The notes below the pieces were generated by a model, which searched no databases, was not told the DNA's origin, and saw nothing but the letters and a program-made list of their open reading frames with translations. Positions 1 to 11,228 of a stretch of DNA of 64,000 bases are shown piece by piece; position 1 is the first letter of the stretch; each line of letters opens with the position of its first letter. The DNA lies in contig CM072335.1 of assembly GCA_036874045.1 (NCBI GenBank), positions 23,691,501 to 23,755,500 of the forward strand, given 5' to 3'. The position numbers were made by a program, and so were the translations under genes. The stretch is from Cymodocea nodosa (Eukaryota > Streptophyta > Magnoliopsida > Alismatales > Cymodoceaceae).

Positions 1-2434
1 GGCTGAACAAATTTTAACCAAAACCGGTAGCTTCTCAATTTAACTTCTGGTGTGGTTTCAACAGCATTGTTTTGGCAGGCCCAGTTAACTAACTTACGTC
101 CCAGTTGATTTACTGACAATATCCAATCACTTGTAGAGAATGTCCAATTTGAACAAAACAGATGAGGGGAAAGAGGCATTAGTACATACTAAATCTATAG
201 AAATGAAGTCATTGGTGGTACAATTTATCACTGATCAGACCTTATTGTGATGTTCATTACTTGCTAATGTAGTTTGTTTGGCTTTTACTGGATCATCTGC
301 CATGCTGGATTTACTGATGTAGTTTAGGAGAGTAATCCTCCAATCAGACCTTTCACCAATCATACTGTTTGCTTTGAGGTGTTGATATTGAGAACCTAGA
401 ATGTTTCAAGAGCAGAAGTTTCTGGTCATTCACGGAACACCGAAACAAGGCAGCAGATTACATATTTCTTGACATTTTGAGCTCATGGAATCTTCACAAA
501 TTCATAGTCGGTGAAGTGTTTTCTCGTTTTTTGGATGTCCCCAAGATATTTGGCCATGTTTTCTTGTTAGGCTTGAAGTTCTGTAATGGTATAGTTAGCA
601 ATGTAGGATTTGTGGCACTCATCTTACAGTTACATCCCAATCTGGTTATTCCTTGAGAAGGCTTCCATCGTGTTCTACAATTGGTAACTGCTCATGCTTT
701 ACACTTACTAGAAGTCTTTTGGATACTCGGTTACATGAATTTCCTTTTCTTAACTTGGCATACTTAATTCAAACATTTACTTGGCATGATTATAAGAAAT
801 TTCGAATATAATAATAGCATAATAAATAAATTTGATACATTTCTTAAATATCTGATGGAAGAGAAGATTAATGCACTGACAATGTATATTACATCCATCT
901 GTATTTGGAAAAATCTGATTCTAACACAGATTCAGTCTGAGTATTTCGATCTGTTTTGCATCTTCAGTAAGAAGTATACCTACATTCCAAATGATGTCGA
1001 TGTGCCTGACTGCATGGTGGCAGTGGTGACTGCTCAATTGGGTTTACAATAATGAGCTAGGTTGTTCTTGTCCTGACATGTGGGCTGGCTGGTTCTGCCA
1101 AGAAGCCATAACACGGAACAATGTTCATTTGTATGAGATCTCTAAAAATTTGCATAGCTGTTTGTTGCTTGGCCATATGATATCCATCCTAAAAGGTGAA
1201 AGAGCATGCACACCAAATCAAGATGATAGTTATTAAGTCTTGCTCCATAAACATGAATTTTTCTGTCTTGTTTCACGAACATGAGTTTTTGTTAGGATCC
1301 ATCTGGGATATGAGAATATGATTTTGTTTTAGGGGTGTTTTCCGGATCCAACCCTCCAAAATTTTTCTACAAATATCAGTTGAAGCTTAGAACAGCCTAC
1401 AGTGGTAGAAGCTTTCAGTTTTGGCTGTGTTTTTAGAACGTGGTTGATATTTTTGAATATAAAATATTGTGACACCTATAGAAGACACGAGAATAAACAT
1501 TTTCTTTTGTAATATCTATAGATAAGAAACATAATCAAGTTATGGGTACTGATTTTCTGGGATAGGATTATAGGATGTACAATCATCTTATTTGTCTAAC
1601 TATATATGCATCATATGAATGAATGAACATTTATTCCCCCTGCTTAGCCAGTCCTGGAATTTGCCAAACACAATAAAAAGATCACTTATCAGCATTTAGG
1701 TAGTTTGAATCAATCCTTAAGATTTTCCTATACTTGATGTTCAGAAGAATTCCATGTCTTTGAGTCAGAAAGAAGAGTAAAAGGCTGATTTAGGTTATCG
1801 TGGGTAGCATTGTAGACATAATTCACATAAATTAACTTGCATGGAGACCTTCAGGTATGTTGTGTATTTTATGCATTGTCAAAGATAAACATGCATGGCA
1901 GTGTATACTGTTGTATGCATATATACTGTATTGTCAAGGTATGTTCTGTACTTGTATGTATGCCAAATGACATGAAGGCCTGTAGGATGTATAGACTGTC
2001 AAGTGGAAAAAAGAGATATCATTACCACAAAAAGTTTTTTGTCAGGTTAAAATGTTGTCAGGTATTGGAACAAAATAGTCATGAAATACCAACATCACTG
2101 ATATTAATGTTATCCTGATTTATGTCTTGTGGGAAAGCAGAAGGCATTGTCTCATTATATCTAAAGCTGTTATCATGGAGGAAAAGTGCAACTGCATGTG
2201 CTCTAGAATAGCTCGAAGATCAAGTAATTTTGTTGTGTCCTGTGGACAATCTTGATTGTGTCATGTTTCTTCATCTTCTAATTGAAATGTTGTATATTGG
2301 TAACTTCTCATTCTCTCTCTTTTTTAAGCTAATGTATGCCTTTTATCCAATAATTCATGTTTCTACACAATTCCTACTCAATGCTCTGATGTTATATCTT
2401 TTAATTGCATTGAGTCTAATTATTAATCATGCAG
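1..2434 (+). other. AT-rich non-coding stretch, probably a long intron of the gene ending at 4399
   Basis: I find no exon here. The first recognisable coding exon starts at 2435 after a good acceptor (ending atgcag) and encodes the middle of an At1g16860-type protein. The N-terminal part of that family (Ser/Gly/Pro-rich region and two membrane helices) is not visible, so this stretch is best read as intron, with the 5' exons lying before the window. Small open frames at 786-1052 and 1837-2118 have no recognisable content. Confidence 0.5.
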
Positions 2435-4399
2435 GTAGTGACTTGTGGTAGTATTCCTCTTGAAACGTCCTACCAAAATATTTCTCGATGTGTATTTGTA
2501 TCCACTGAATTGTATGAATACAGAGGATGGAAAGGAAAACAAGCAAATCCAAATCACAGGAGATTTACATGGGGTTTAAGACATGCAGAGGTTAGTTAAA
2601 CCTTTTAATTTGAAAGTGACAACCAGCTGTATCTGAATCATTGAAGTGAGCAAGCTTCTAAATATTGGCAATGACTGAAAAGTCAAAATATTTGAGATTT
2701 GTGCTCAAGTTAATATTTACACAAGCATACTGGCAAGTATCAAAATAATTAATAATTGATTTAATGAAGTCATATAAGATATTAAGATGTTTAAATGTCA
2801 ACAATATTTTTTAGTTGTGATCATGGTCTCAAAATTAGAAACACAAACACTTTACAGTATACAGTATGCCATGTTCTTGTTTAAAACTCAAAGTATTGAT
2901 CATTTTGAGATCAGAATGTTACTGACTATATTTTTATTATGACTTCTCCTAGTTCCAAAACCTGGTGGTTTGCCTTAATAGGAATTTGCATTGAAGTCCT
3001 TAAATTAGGCTAATGGCCAATGATTGTGTTTCACTCACCCAATTATTTTATGGTTGATTGTCTTGTGTGCACCTACAAACCATGAATAACCGGATCATTA
3101 TGGCTTCCTTCTAAATGATCAATTTGTCCCTCATCTAAGCATTATGTAATGAAATGTAAATAAGTACTTTCATTAATTTTTTTTTGTTCAATTTGGATGG
3201 ATTAGAAAGACAATTTTTGTAAAATGATCTAATGTTTCAGTGGAGGACCTCAATAAAAATTTTCCCCTCATCTAAGCATATGTATTGAAATGTAATTAAG
3301 TGTTTTCGGTGTTAAATGTTTCTTTCTTTTTTTCAATTTGGATGCATTAGAAAGACATTTTTTTGTAAAATGATATGATGTACTTCAGAGAATGGGACTT
3401 GATCCCATCCTGGTTTATAACATGGAATGCAACATGAACACATGTAGGTGAAATGTCACTGACATGTGTCAGTTTTCCACCACTGATTGGGTTCATCTTC
3501 TTTTTGTTTCTCAACAGAAATATGTAGCAGATTTTTATATTTCAGATAGCCGCAGGGGAATAAGGGCTCTTGTCAAGGCTGGCCATGGGGCAAAGGTTGT
3601 TTCCTTTGTCAAACCAACAAATAAGATAGAGATTAATAAAGAAAACAAAGACATGCATCCGTCTTATGGTCAATGGCTGGAGAACTGTAATCTTTCTTTT
3701 GATGATCGTATGATGCGCCTTGAAGAAGGGTAATAAATAAACCTCCTCTTATATGCAATTTTTTCATTCTATAGGGGCATTGTCTCATGTTGTCCCGCTT
3801 AACAGTAGGGATTCAAAGTAAATATAGCGCTATGTCTGTGTTCAAGAGGAATATATTTGCATGCTTTTCAAAGGCATTGCAAGCTTAGAAAATGCTTGGT
3901 TTAAGAAATGTTTTTTGTGTTATCACCTTAAGAATGCTTCATGCATCCTAAAAAAGTTTTTACAGTTGTTGCGGCATTTCTTTAAATATATTCATTTTTT
4001 TATAATGGTATGTATATATGAAATATATGCTTTTTGAAATGATTTTTCCATACCTATTAGGGTGCCAAGGTTCCCAAGTAGAGAACTTGGTCGTGTGTTT
4101 TCATTTTTATGTAGAATAATAAAATAATAACGAAAATGTTATTTAGCTTTTTTTTCACTTATCTCATATGCATAAATAACAGGGTTTTGATTATTTTGTA
4201 TATCAGGTATGTCAAAGAAGGGAGCACTGTAACTGTCATTGGCATTCTACAAAGACACGACAACATCCTTATGATTGTTCCATCGTTGGAACCAATTTCA
4301 ACTGGTTGTTTATGGAGAAGATTCCTTTTATCCATGAACGTTAAAGGACTTGTTTTGATAGGAGATGAAAACCCTAACGATGAAGTTGTCACTGTTTAA
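2435..4399 (+). CDS. At1g16860-like membrane protein (annotated in Arabidopsis as ubiquitin-specific protease C19-related), 3' part only
   Basis: Three exons can be placed: 2435-2590, 3518-3729 and 4207-4399, all with GT-AG introns and a continuous frame. The first begins VVTCGSIPLETSYQNISRCV and contains LYEYRGW; the second holds VADFYISDSRRGIRALVKAG and RMMRLEEG; the third holds YVKEGSTVTVIGILQRHDN and MIVPSLEP, and stops with TAA after EVVTV. This order of motifs matches the C-terminal cytosolic domain of the plant At1g16860/At1g78880 family. Despite the family's 'ubiquitin-specific protease' name I see no protease Cys or His box, and the biochemical role is not established. The transmembrane N-terminus and start codon lie outside the window, so the gene is 5'-partial. 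The last exon is more diverged from my memory of the family (GCLWRRF, GLVLIGDENPND) than the first two. Confidence 0.82.
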
Positions 4400-6036
4400 A
4401 TCAAGTCATATTATTATCAGATATCGGTGGAGGAAGTTTGCTTAGGGAATATCATGGCATGTGCATCATAGTGTCAATTCTGATTTGGCGGATGAGAATG
4501 AGTGCATCTTCCCAAGATCCCATCGTAGCATGGTTATTACATGGATGCCGAAATATTACCATGGATTATCTTCTGGGAACTTGTTTCATTTATCAGCTGT
4601 TACCGATATTAAGTTATTTATTGTAAATAGAGGGTTTAATAAGAGTTTTCATATGAACGTGCAACCTGTTTTTGTAGGTATAGATCTTGTATTATTTTTC
4701 CACGTTGTTTCCATCTTGTGTTAGACACTTGAAATACACAAGGTAAATTTCTTAATTATCTTCTATCTTTTGTCGTCTCGTCGTTGTCCTATTTTCTATT
4801 GGCAGGTGGCATACTAATGACTACCGTACGCGGTAAAATAGAAAATATTAACATTTTGTGAATGACTTTTACATGTGCTTCATCATGTTACTTTTACATA
4901 TAACATCAATTATCTATACTCTTATTATATACATATTTTCAAACATGTGTCTGTATTCCACATGCATTTATAATTTGAAAGTATTGTTTTCATCAAATGC
5001 TAAGCTCATCTTTATAAATCACTCACATACTCAGATCATCCATTGCCTATGCTTAGCACAGGCATTTGTGCTAGCTTACATGAAAGTCACAAGTGATTCG
5101 ACCCTTTTGTTTCCCTTTTATGTATAAGATGTTACAATGCTGTCATCTTATGTTCTATTGGTTATGTTATATTATATTATATGTGTCGCCATCCATCATC
5201 TCTTTTTGCTTCATTTTACTTGCGTTATCTTCACAAATCTACACACATTGCTATTAAAAATCATTATAGTGAATTTAGCTATGTGACTTCTCTCATGTTA
5301 CTTTTACAAGTTTATTACAATCTTTAGAATAGATTTCTGTCTATCGTGTAATTATTGTGTCAACAATTGTTATAAATTTTAATATATTGTTTGTCTTTAC
5401 CCAAAGTAGGTATCATTGTAAATCATTGCTTTGAATTAATGAATAAGTTGTATCACAAGAATTATGAAAATTGTGTCTTTACAGATTTATCCAGTATGTT
5501 TATCGAATCCTCCTAGCTTGTCCCTCCAAAAGTATTGTTTATTGTGGAACTACATAACGTCCATCGTAATGACGATGAATTAAAACTTTACAGACTTTAC
5601 CTCTATATACGTACATCATAAAAACAAAGTCTTGATTAAATCTTATTTATTAAAAAAATATCATGTCATATGATAACGAAAGCATATCTCTCTCTCACAC
5701 ATGGACGTACAGATTTTGCAATGAAAGTACACTTCAAAACATAACAACGATTGGTGAGTTTAACCTTACTTAAAGTTAGGTCATATTTCTTTACTAATTA
5801 ACAAGAAGTGAAAAAGATATTTCATATGTTCTAAAATGTATGTGTTTATATATATATATATATATATCACGTAGAAAACTGTGATATAAAAAACACACTT
5901 CATTAATATAACTCATCTCACAGATCCATTTCACCTAGAACTTTCTGCACATTTATCACACGCTCCACTCAAACATATGGTTGTTTTTTTTCTTCTGAAA
6001 TTAATTTCTAAAACATATGATACATATATGAGGACC

Positions 6037-6071
<35 letters not shown>

Positions 6072-6456
6072 GTATATATATATATATCACCATCGTTGCC
6101 GGCCATCGCGTTATCGATACGAGGGTTTCTTCGTTTTGTGTTACATGCTGATATTATTGATTTCTAACTTACGCGACGACACAACATCATATTGAATATT
6201 ATATCATATAAAGATGAGCATACGAAAGCCTCGGCTCTTGATGCCATCGGTCACCTGACGATGACACCAACTGCAAAGTTTCTCTCTCTTTTCTCTTTAT
6301 TCTAATTGATCAAATGATTCATGATACATTCAAAAGATCTCTCAGAATGTCACAAAATTCATGTTTGTGCAGAACGAGCTCTAACTTCGGTTTGTTTTTT
6401 CGGAGAAAATGATGGGAGTAGCTCATTTTCTTGTTAAAGTCTGATTTATATTATAA
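4400..6456. other. Intergenic region between the At1g16860-like gene and IPT
   Basis: This holds the 3' UTR and downstream DNA of the upstream gene, then AT-rich sequence with simple repeats. Several short open frames occur on the plus strand but none has recognisable protein content. No RNA gene or transposon ends were recognised. Confidence 0.5.
6041..6069. repeat. (TC)n microsatellite followed by a TA run
   Basis: An unbroken alternation of T and C covers 29 bases, followed directly by a short TA-rich run. It is a simple sequence repeat with likely length polymorphism. Confidence 0.95.
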
Positions 6457-7491
6457 TTAACGAAGATTTTGGTTCTCCTCCTCCTCCCCATCCAAGAATT
6501 TCCTTACCAACTCCAGCGCCGGTCGCCGGACGAGTTCCTCCCACGCCTTCTCGGACTCCCCATCGGCGTCCTCTTGGAGGACTTTCGTGGCATCGAGCCG
6601 GTGCACCTTCCAACCTGGAAGCGTCTGAAGTCGGTGGATCTTCGCAACCTGGCACTCCGCCAGCTTGCACGTGTTTACCTTCATCAACTCGATCGCCTTG
6701 TTCAGCATCGCCTCCGTATCCTTATCCCCGGTCACTTCTGTAGCCGCCGCCTCCCGGAAGTACCCGTGCAGCTCCGGCACACCGATGGCACGACGCACCC
6801 CTCGGCTGTAGTCCTGGACGTCGGGATCGAACGCCCCCAACACTTCCTCCTCCAGGCCCGCCTCCACCATCCTGCATTAGTTAATAAATACCACCATTTG
6901 ATCGATCAATTAATTAACCGAAACGCGAAAGCTGAGTGTTGTGGTGGTGGTGGTGGTGGTGGTGGTGGTGGTGGTGGTCGCCGTCGTCGTAGTGGAAGCA
7001 GCAGCAGCAGCAGCAGCAGCTTGTATGTGCATATTATACACGTACTTGTCGATGCGCTTGCCGAGGTGGGGAAAGAGGACGACCAAAGAGACGTAGACCC
7101 ACAGGAAGCAGCATCTGTACTTGGTCTTGAACTCGCCGTTGTTGCCTTCGACGAGCTCCTCGATGAAGGAGTTGGAGCCACCGGCGACGATGGGGACATT
7201 GCCACGGGCGATGACGGAGCTGACATGGTGCATGGCGGAGCGCCGGAAGTCTTGGGCGTTGAAGTCGTGGTCTGGTTCGACGACGCCGATGAGGTGGTGG
7301 GTGACGCCTCGCGCCTCATCGTCGGTGACCTTGTTGGTGACCACGGGAAGGCCCTTGTACACTTGGATCTTGTCGGAGTTGATGATCTCCGCCGGGACCT
7401 CGCTGGCAATATCAATTCCCAACTTGGACTTGCCCGTACCCGTCGACCCGATTAGAAATATCACCTTTCCCTTCTTCCCCACGGCCTCCAT
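6457..7491 (-). CDS. IPT: Adenylate isopentenyltransferase (cytokinin synthase), two exons
   Basis: The enzyme transfers the isopentenyl group of DMAPP to ADP/ATP (or AMP) to make isopentenyladenine ribotides, the first committed step of cytokinin synthesis. Exon 1 is 7491-7046 and exon 2 is 6871-6457; joined they give 286 residues. The P-loop GSTGTGKS is at residues 15-22, followed by NSDKIQVYKGL (38-48), GGSNSFIEELV, and in exon 2 MVEAGLEEEV, DYSRGVRRAIGVPE and CQVAKIHRL. The donor reads AA|gtacgt and the acceptor atgcag|G, which rebuilds the expected IDK-MVEAGL. Only about eight residues precede the nucleotide-binding strand, so no plastid transit peptide is visible. WVYVS replaces the family's usual WVDVS. 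Most plant ATP/ADP-IPT genes are intronless, so the 174-bp intron is unusual. It lies head-to-head with CYP735A, the next enzyme of the pathway. Confidence 0.93.
6940..7020. repeat. Two adjacent trinucleotide repeats inside the IPT intron: (GGT)n and (GCA)n
   Basis: The run of GGT at about 6940-6978 is followed by a short CG-rich spacer and a GCA run at about 6997-7020. Both lie wholly within the 174-bp intron (6872-7045) of IPT. If unspliced they would encode poly-Ala and poly-Thr, followed by an in-frame stop. Confidence 0.9.
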
Positions 7492-8083
7492 TTACGTTCT
7501 CTGATGACTCAACATATCAAACAATGCATTAATCGCCAGTCACCGTTAATTTGGTCCAAACAATAATATATATTACTAAAGAAATGGAAATATTATGAGA
7601 GTGACGTACCTGATCTTTTTAAGTTTAGGGAAAGCAGCAAATTAAATAAAGAACAAGAAGCAGATGATGCTGAGGAACGCTAGAGACCGGTGGCAGTGAT
7701 TTATAAACACACGTACAGCAAATGCAATATCTGGAAAAGCCACAATCCATAATCCATGAATGGAAATCAATTACTCCGTAGGAAACATTTCCGGCACTTG
7801 TTTAATCGGTACGTTACTGAATATTAATACCAGTAGAAAGCGCGCCGATTCGTTGTATATCGGGAAAATAGAGGCAAACGTAACGCCTTCGGTTTCCTGC
7901 TCTTCTTCCAACAAAAGTGGCGAGTAAGCGTTATGACACATTTTTTACACAACATGGAAAGATATTTACTACCTAAAATTTTGAACGTAACCTTTATCAT
8001 CTAGATTTTAATCAAGTACAGACAGATAAATTAAATTAAAAGTCCCTACGTACCTTGATGTATACTGCGTACTCTTGTTCCAT
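7492..8083. promoter_or_regulatory. Divergent promoter region shared by IPT (-) and CYP735A (+)
   Basis: The start codons are 592 bp apart. For IPT there is a good candidate 5' UTR intron: donor CAG|gtacgt at 7610/7609 and acceptor tcatcag|AGAACG at 7501/7500 on the minus strand, with a TATA-like TTTATAAAT at about 7700-7708 upstream of it. A TGACGT core (bZIP/TGA type) lies at about 7602-7607 inside that putative intron. For CYP735A only an AT-rich stretch (about 8020-8040) is a possible TATA region. The promoter elements are inferred from short motifs. Confidence 0.45.
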
Positions 8084-10896
8084 ATGGATTCTTCCAACAT
8101 CGCATTCGTCGTCGTCGTCGTCGCCGCCGCGGCGCTCTCCATTTCGATCGTCGTCTTCCTCGGATGGGTGCTATGGACCTCTCTCTGCTACTTCTGCGTC
8201 ACGCCTGGGCGGATCATGGCGTCAATGGCCAGACAGGGAGTCCGTGGCCCCCGGCCTCGCTTCCTAGTCGGGAACCTCCTTGACGTGGCGTCGATGGTGT
8301 CCCACAGCACCGCCTCCGACATGCCCTCCGTCGATCACGACATCGTCCACCGCCTCCTTCCTCATTACCTGCTATGGTCCAAGCTATATGGTGATCCACC
8401 CATCCATGGAATATATATAATCTATGGCTTCTTGATCACTAATGCATATCACCGATCGTCGCCAAGATCTTAGCAGTGATTAATTGTTGGTTGCGCTTAC
8501 CAATTAAACAGGTCGGAGATTCGTGTTCTGGAACGGCAGCGAGCCGAGGCTTTGCTTGATGGACACCGACATGATCAAGGAGTTCCTGTCGTCTCGACTG
8601 GTGAACGTCTCCGGCAGGTCGTGGCTGCAACTCCAAGGATCGACCCACCTCATCGGCGACGGCTTGCTCATGGCCAACGGCCAAGACTGGCACCGCCAAC
8701 GCCACCTCGTCGCCCCCGCATTCATGGGCGAGAGGCTCAAAGTACGTAGACCAATCGATCCATCAATCTGCATTCCTACCCCCACATAATAACCAGAAGT
8801 AAAATTAATCAATGGTAAAGATTACACAGGCATGAAACAACGATAACCATTTATGATAACTTTAACACTACACTTTCATTTCCCAATAACAAGATTCGTG
8901 CAGATAAGATCGATCGAAATAAATGAATTGTAGGGTTACTGCGGGCACATGGTCGAGTGCACGAAGAGGATGCTTCTGACCTTGCACGACCTGGTGGGCT
9001 CGTCGGAGAGCAAGGAAGTGGAGATGGGCGCGTACATGACGGCGCTGACGGCGGACATTGTGTCGCACGCCGGATTCGGAAGCAGCTACGAAGAAGGCAA
9101 GAGGATCTTCCACGTGTTGGACAAGCTGCAGCACCTCACTGCACAATCCAGCAGATACTTGTGGTTCCCGGGGAGCAGGTGATCATTTCAAACCATCTAA
9201 TCAATCATCCATGGGATTTTCTGATTTGTGGGCTTGCCCCATCCATTATAATAACATCCTATGCAAGACCAATTCATGGAATCGTGTTTTTTAATTTTGA
9301 TTCTTTAAATATATGTATTCATAATGAATATTAAATATCCAATCATAAGCCAGCGTAGAAATAATAATTACTATAAAAATTTTAACTCAATGTTTCATAC
9401 AATATTTTGATGTAATATTTAACTCTCGGATGATAAGATAGATATATATACATGCCTACCACTATGATAGTCTAGATAAATTAAAAAATGCTAGAGACGA
9501 AATAGCACGCATGGAAGAGAACCGTTGAGAAAAATCTCACCAAATAAAAAGAAACTGAACTTAAACTTATGTATAGAATGTTAGACTTATCACAGTCAAT
9601 TGATTTTAATCACATGATAAGGTTTAACCACATTTGATTGTGAATAGGTAAGCATAAAAATACAAGGCACAAGTGAGGGAGGAATGGTATTAGAAAAATT
9701 GAACAAGTTTACGCTGCTCATTGATTTTGAATTAGAATTGTAAAAAAAAAAAAAACAGAATTTTTAAAAAACCCTGAAAATTTTCTAATGGCATATATAA
9801 TATGAAGAAAATCGACTGTCCTAATTTCTTGCGTGAGTAAATTCTTCCATTCTATTATTGCAGGTTCTTTCCGAGCAAATTCCGGAGGGAGATAAAGAGA
9901 TTGAAGGCGGACGTGGAGGATGTGCTTGTGAAGATCATCGGAAGGAGGAGGGACATGGCGGAGAGGGGGGTGCGATCGTCCTACGGCGGTGATCTCCTCG
10001 GCACGCTTCTGGCCGAGTCACGGAAGACGAGGGAGAAGTTCGACGTCACCCTCCGGCTCATCGTCGACGAGTGCAAGACCACCTACTTCGCGGGCCACGA
10101 GAGCACGGCGCTGCTGCTAACCTGGGCGGTGATGCTCCTCGCCACCAACACGTCGTGGCAGGAGAAGGCCCGCGCCGAGGCCTTCGACGTGTGCGGCCCC
10201 TCCGCCGGCTCTAGCCTCACCGCAGACCACATCTCCAAGCTCACACTGGTACGTATGATCTGCATGAATTTAAAAAATTTTAAACGTGGTATAGATATTA
10301 TAATAAATAAGTGCATACAAAAATATACATCTAATAAATAAAATTCAAACCAATATAATTATAAAAAAATAGATAAAATTTTTGTAATAATTAATCTTAA
10401 ACTCTGTGTATGTAAACTGTATAATATATATATATATAGATATATCATACTAATTATAATAAATACGTGGATGCAGTTGCAGATGATCATCAACGAGACG
10501 TTGAGGCTGTACCCTCCGGTGGCCATGCTGCCGCGGATGGTGTTCGAGGACACCACGCTGGGCGACCTCCACCTTCCGAAGGGCCTGTCGGTGTGGGTGC
10601 CGGTGCTGGCCGTCCACCACAGCAGGGAGCTGTGGGGCGACGACGCGCACCAGTTCAAGCCCGAGAGGTGGGCGACCAAGTCCTTCGCGCGGCTGAGGAA
10701 CTTCCTGCCCTTCGCCTCCGGGCCTCGCAACTGCGTCGGCCAGGCATTCGCGCTGATGGAGGCCAAGGTCGTCCTCGCCATGCTGCTCATGGAGTTCAGC
10801 TTCACCATCTCCCACAGCTACCGCCATGCTCCCGTCAACGTCCTCACCTTGAAGCCCAAGCATGGAGTTCCCGTCTACCTCAAGCCCCTGAACTAA
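8084..10896 (+). CDS. CYP735A: Cytochrome P450 CYP735A, cytokinin trans-hydroxylase
   Basis: CYP735A enzymes hydroxylate the side chain of isopentenyladenine nucleotides to give trans-zeatin nucleotides, in the ER membrane with P450 reductase. Exons are 8084-8390, 8512-8741, 8934-9178, 9864-10248 and 10477-10896, all GT-AG, giving 528 residues. The N-terminus (from MDSSNIAF) has a Val/Ala-rich anchor helix. Clan-72 landmarks are present: HDIVHRLLPHY, FVFWNG, LLMANGQDWHRQRHLVAPAF, the I-helix oxygen-binding motif AGHEST at 337-342, the ExxR motif ETLR at 396-399, PERW at 451-454, and the heme loop FASGPRNCVG at 468-477 with Cys475. The tail FTISHSYRHAPVNVLTLKPK is characteristic of the CYP735A subfamily rather than other CYP72-clan members. 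No break is seen. The ATG at 8084 is chosen because the frame further upstream has no other ATG. Confidence 0.95.
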
Positions 10897-11228
10897 ACCC
10901 ATCACAAATATTTATCCGTCGGAAACTAAAAGCTCTCTTGATGGGAGTGACGTCCTGCAAAGACTGCCGGATTGAAGCTGAGGATTTCATAGATCATTCA
11001 TAAAAAAAGAAAGAAAGGATTTCATAATAAAACAATTCTAAAGCCCAGTAGTCCACCATACACATGTAGTATAGTATAATGGATGTGTTTGTGAATTCTG
11101 CCATTTACCAAGTAGTAGTATTCAAATGAAAAATGTCTCATTTTTGCCATGTGAGTCTCTCACCCAATAAAGTAGCTGATCAAAACAATTCATCACGGAA
11201 TCCCGTCCCCTAAAAAAAACAAAAATCA
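10897..11228. other. Convergent 3' region between CYP735A and RPS21
   Basis: About 330 bp separate the stop codons of two converging genes. It contains only AT-rich 3' UTR-like sequence. Confidence 0.6.

Noticed and set aside
6469-7455. 328-codon plus-strand open frame
   Set aside because: It is the antisense shadow of the GC-rich IPT exons, with a poly-Gly/poly-Ser stretch from the intron microsatellites; the minus strand carries unmistakable IPT motifs.
10450-11003. Open frames of about 150-180 codons on both strands over the last CYP735A exon
   Set aside because: They are shadows of the GC-rich P450 exon, which encodes PERW and the heme loop in the other frame.
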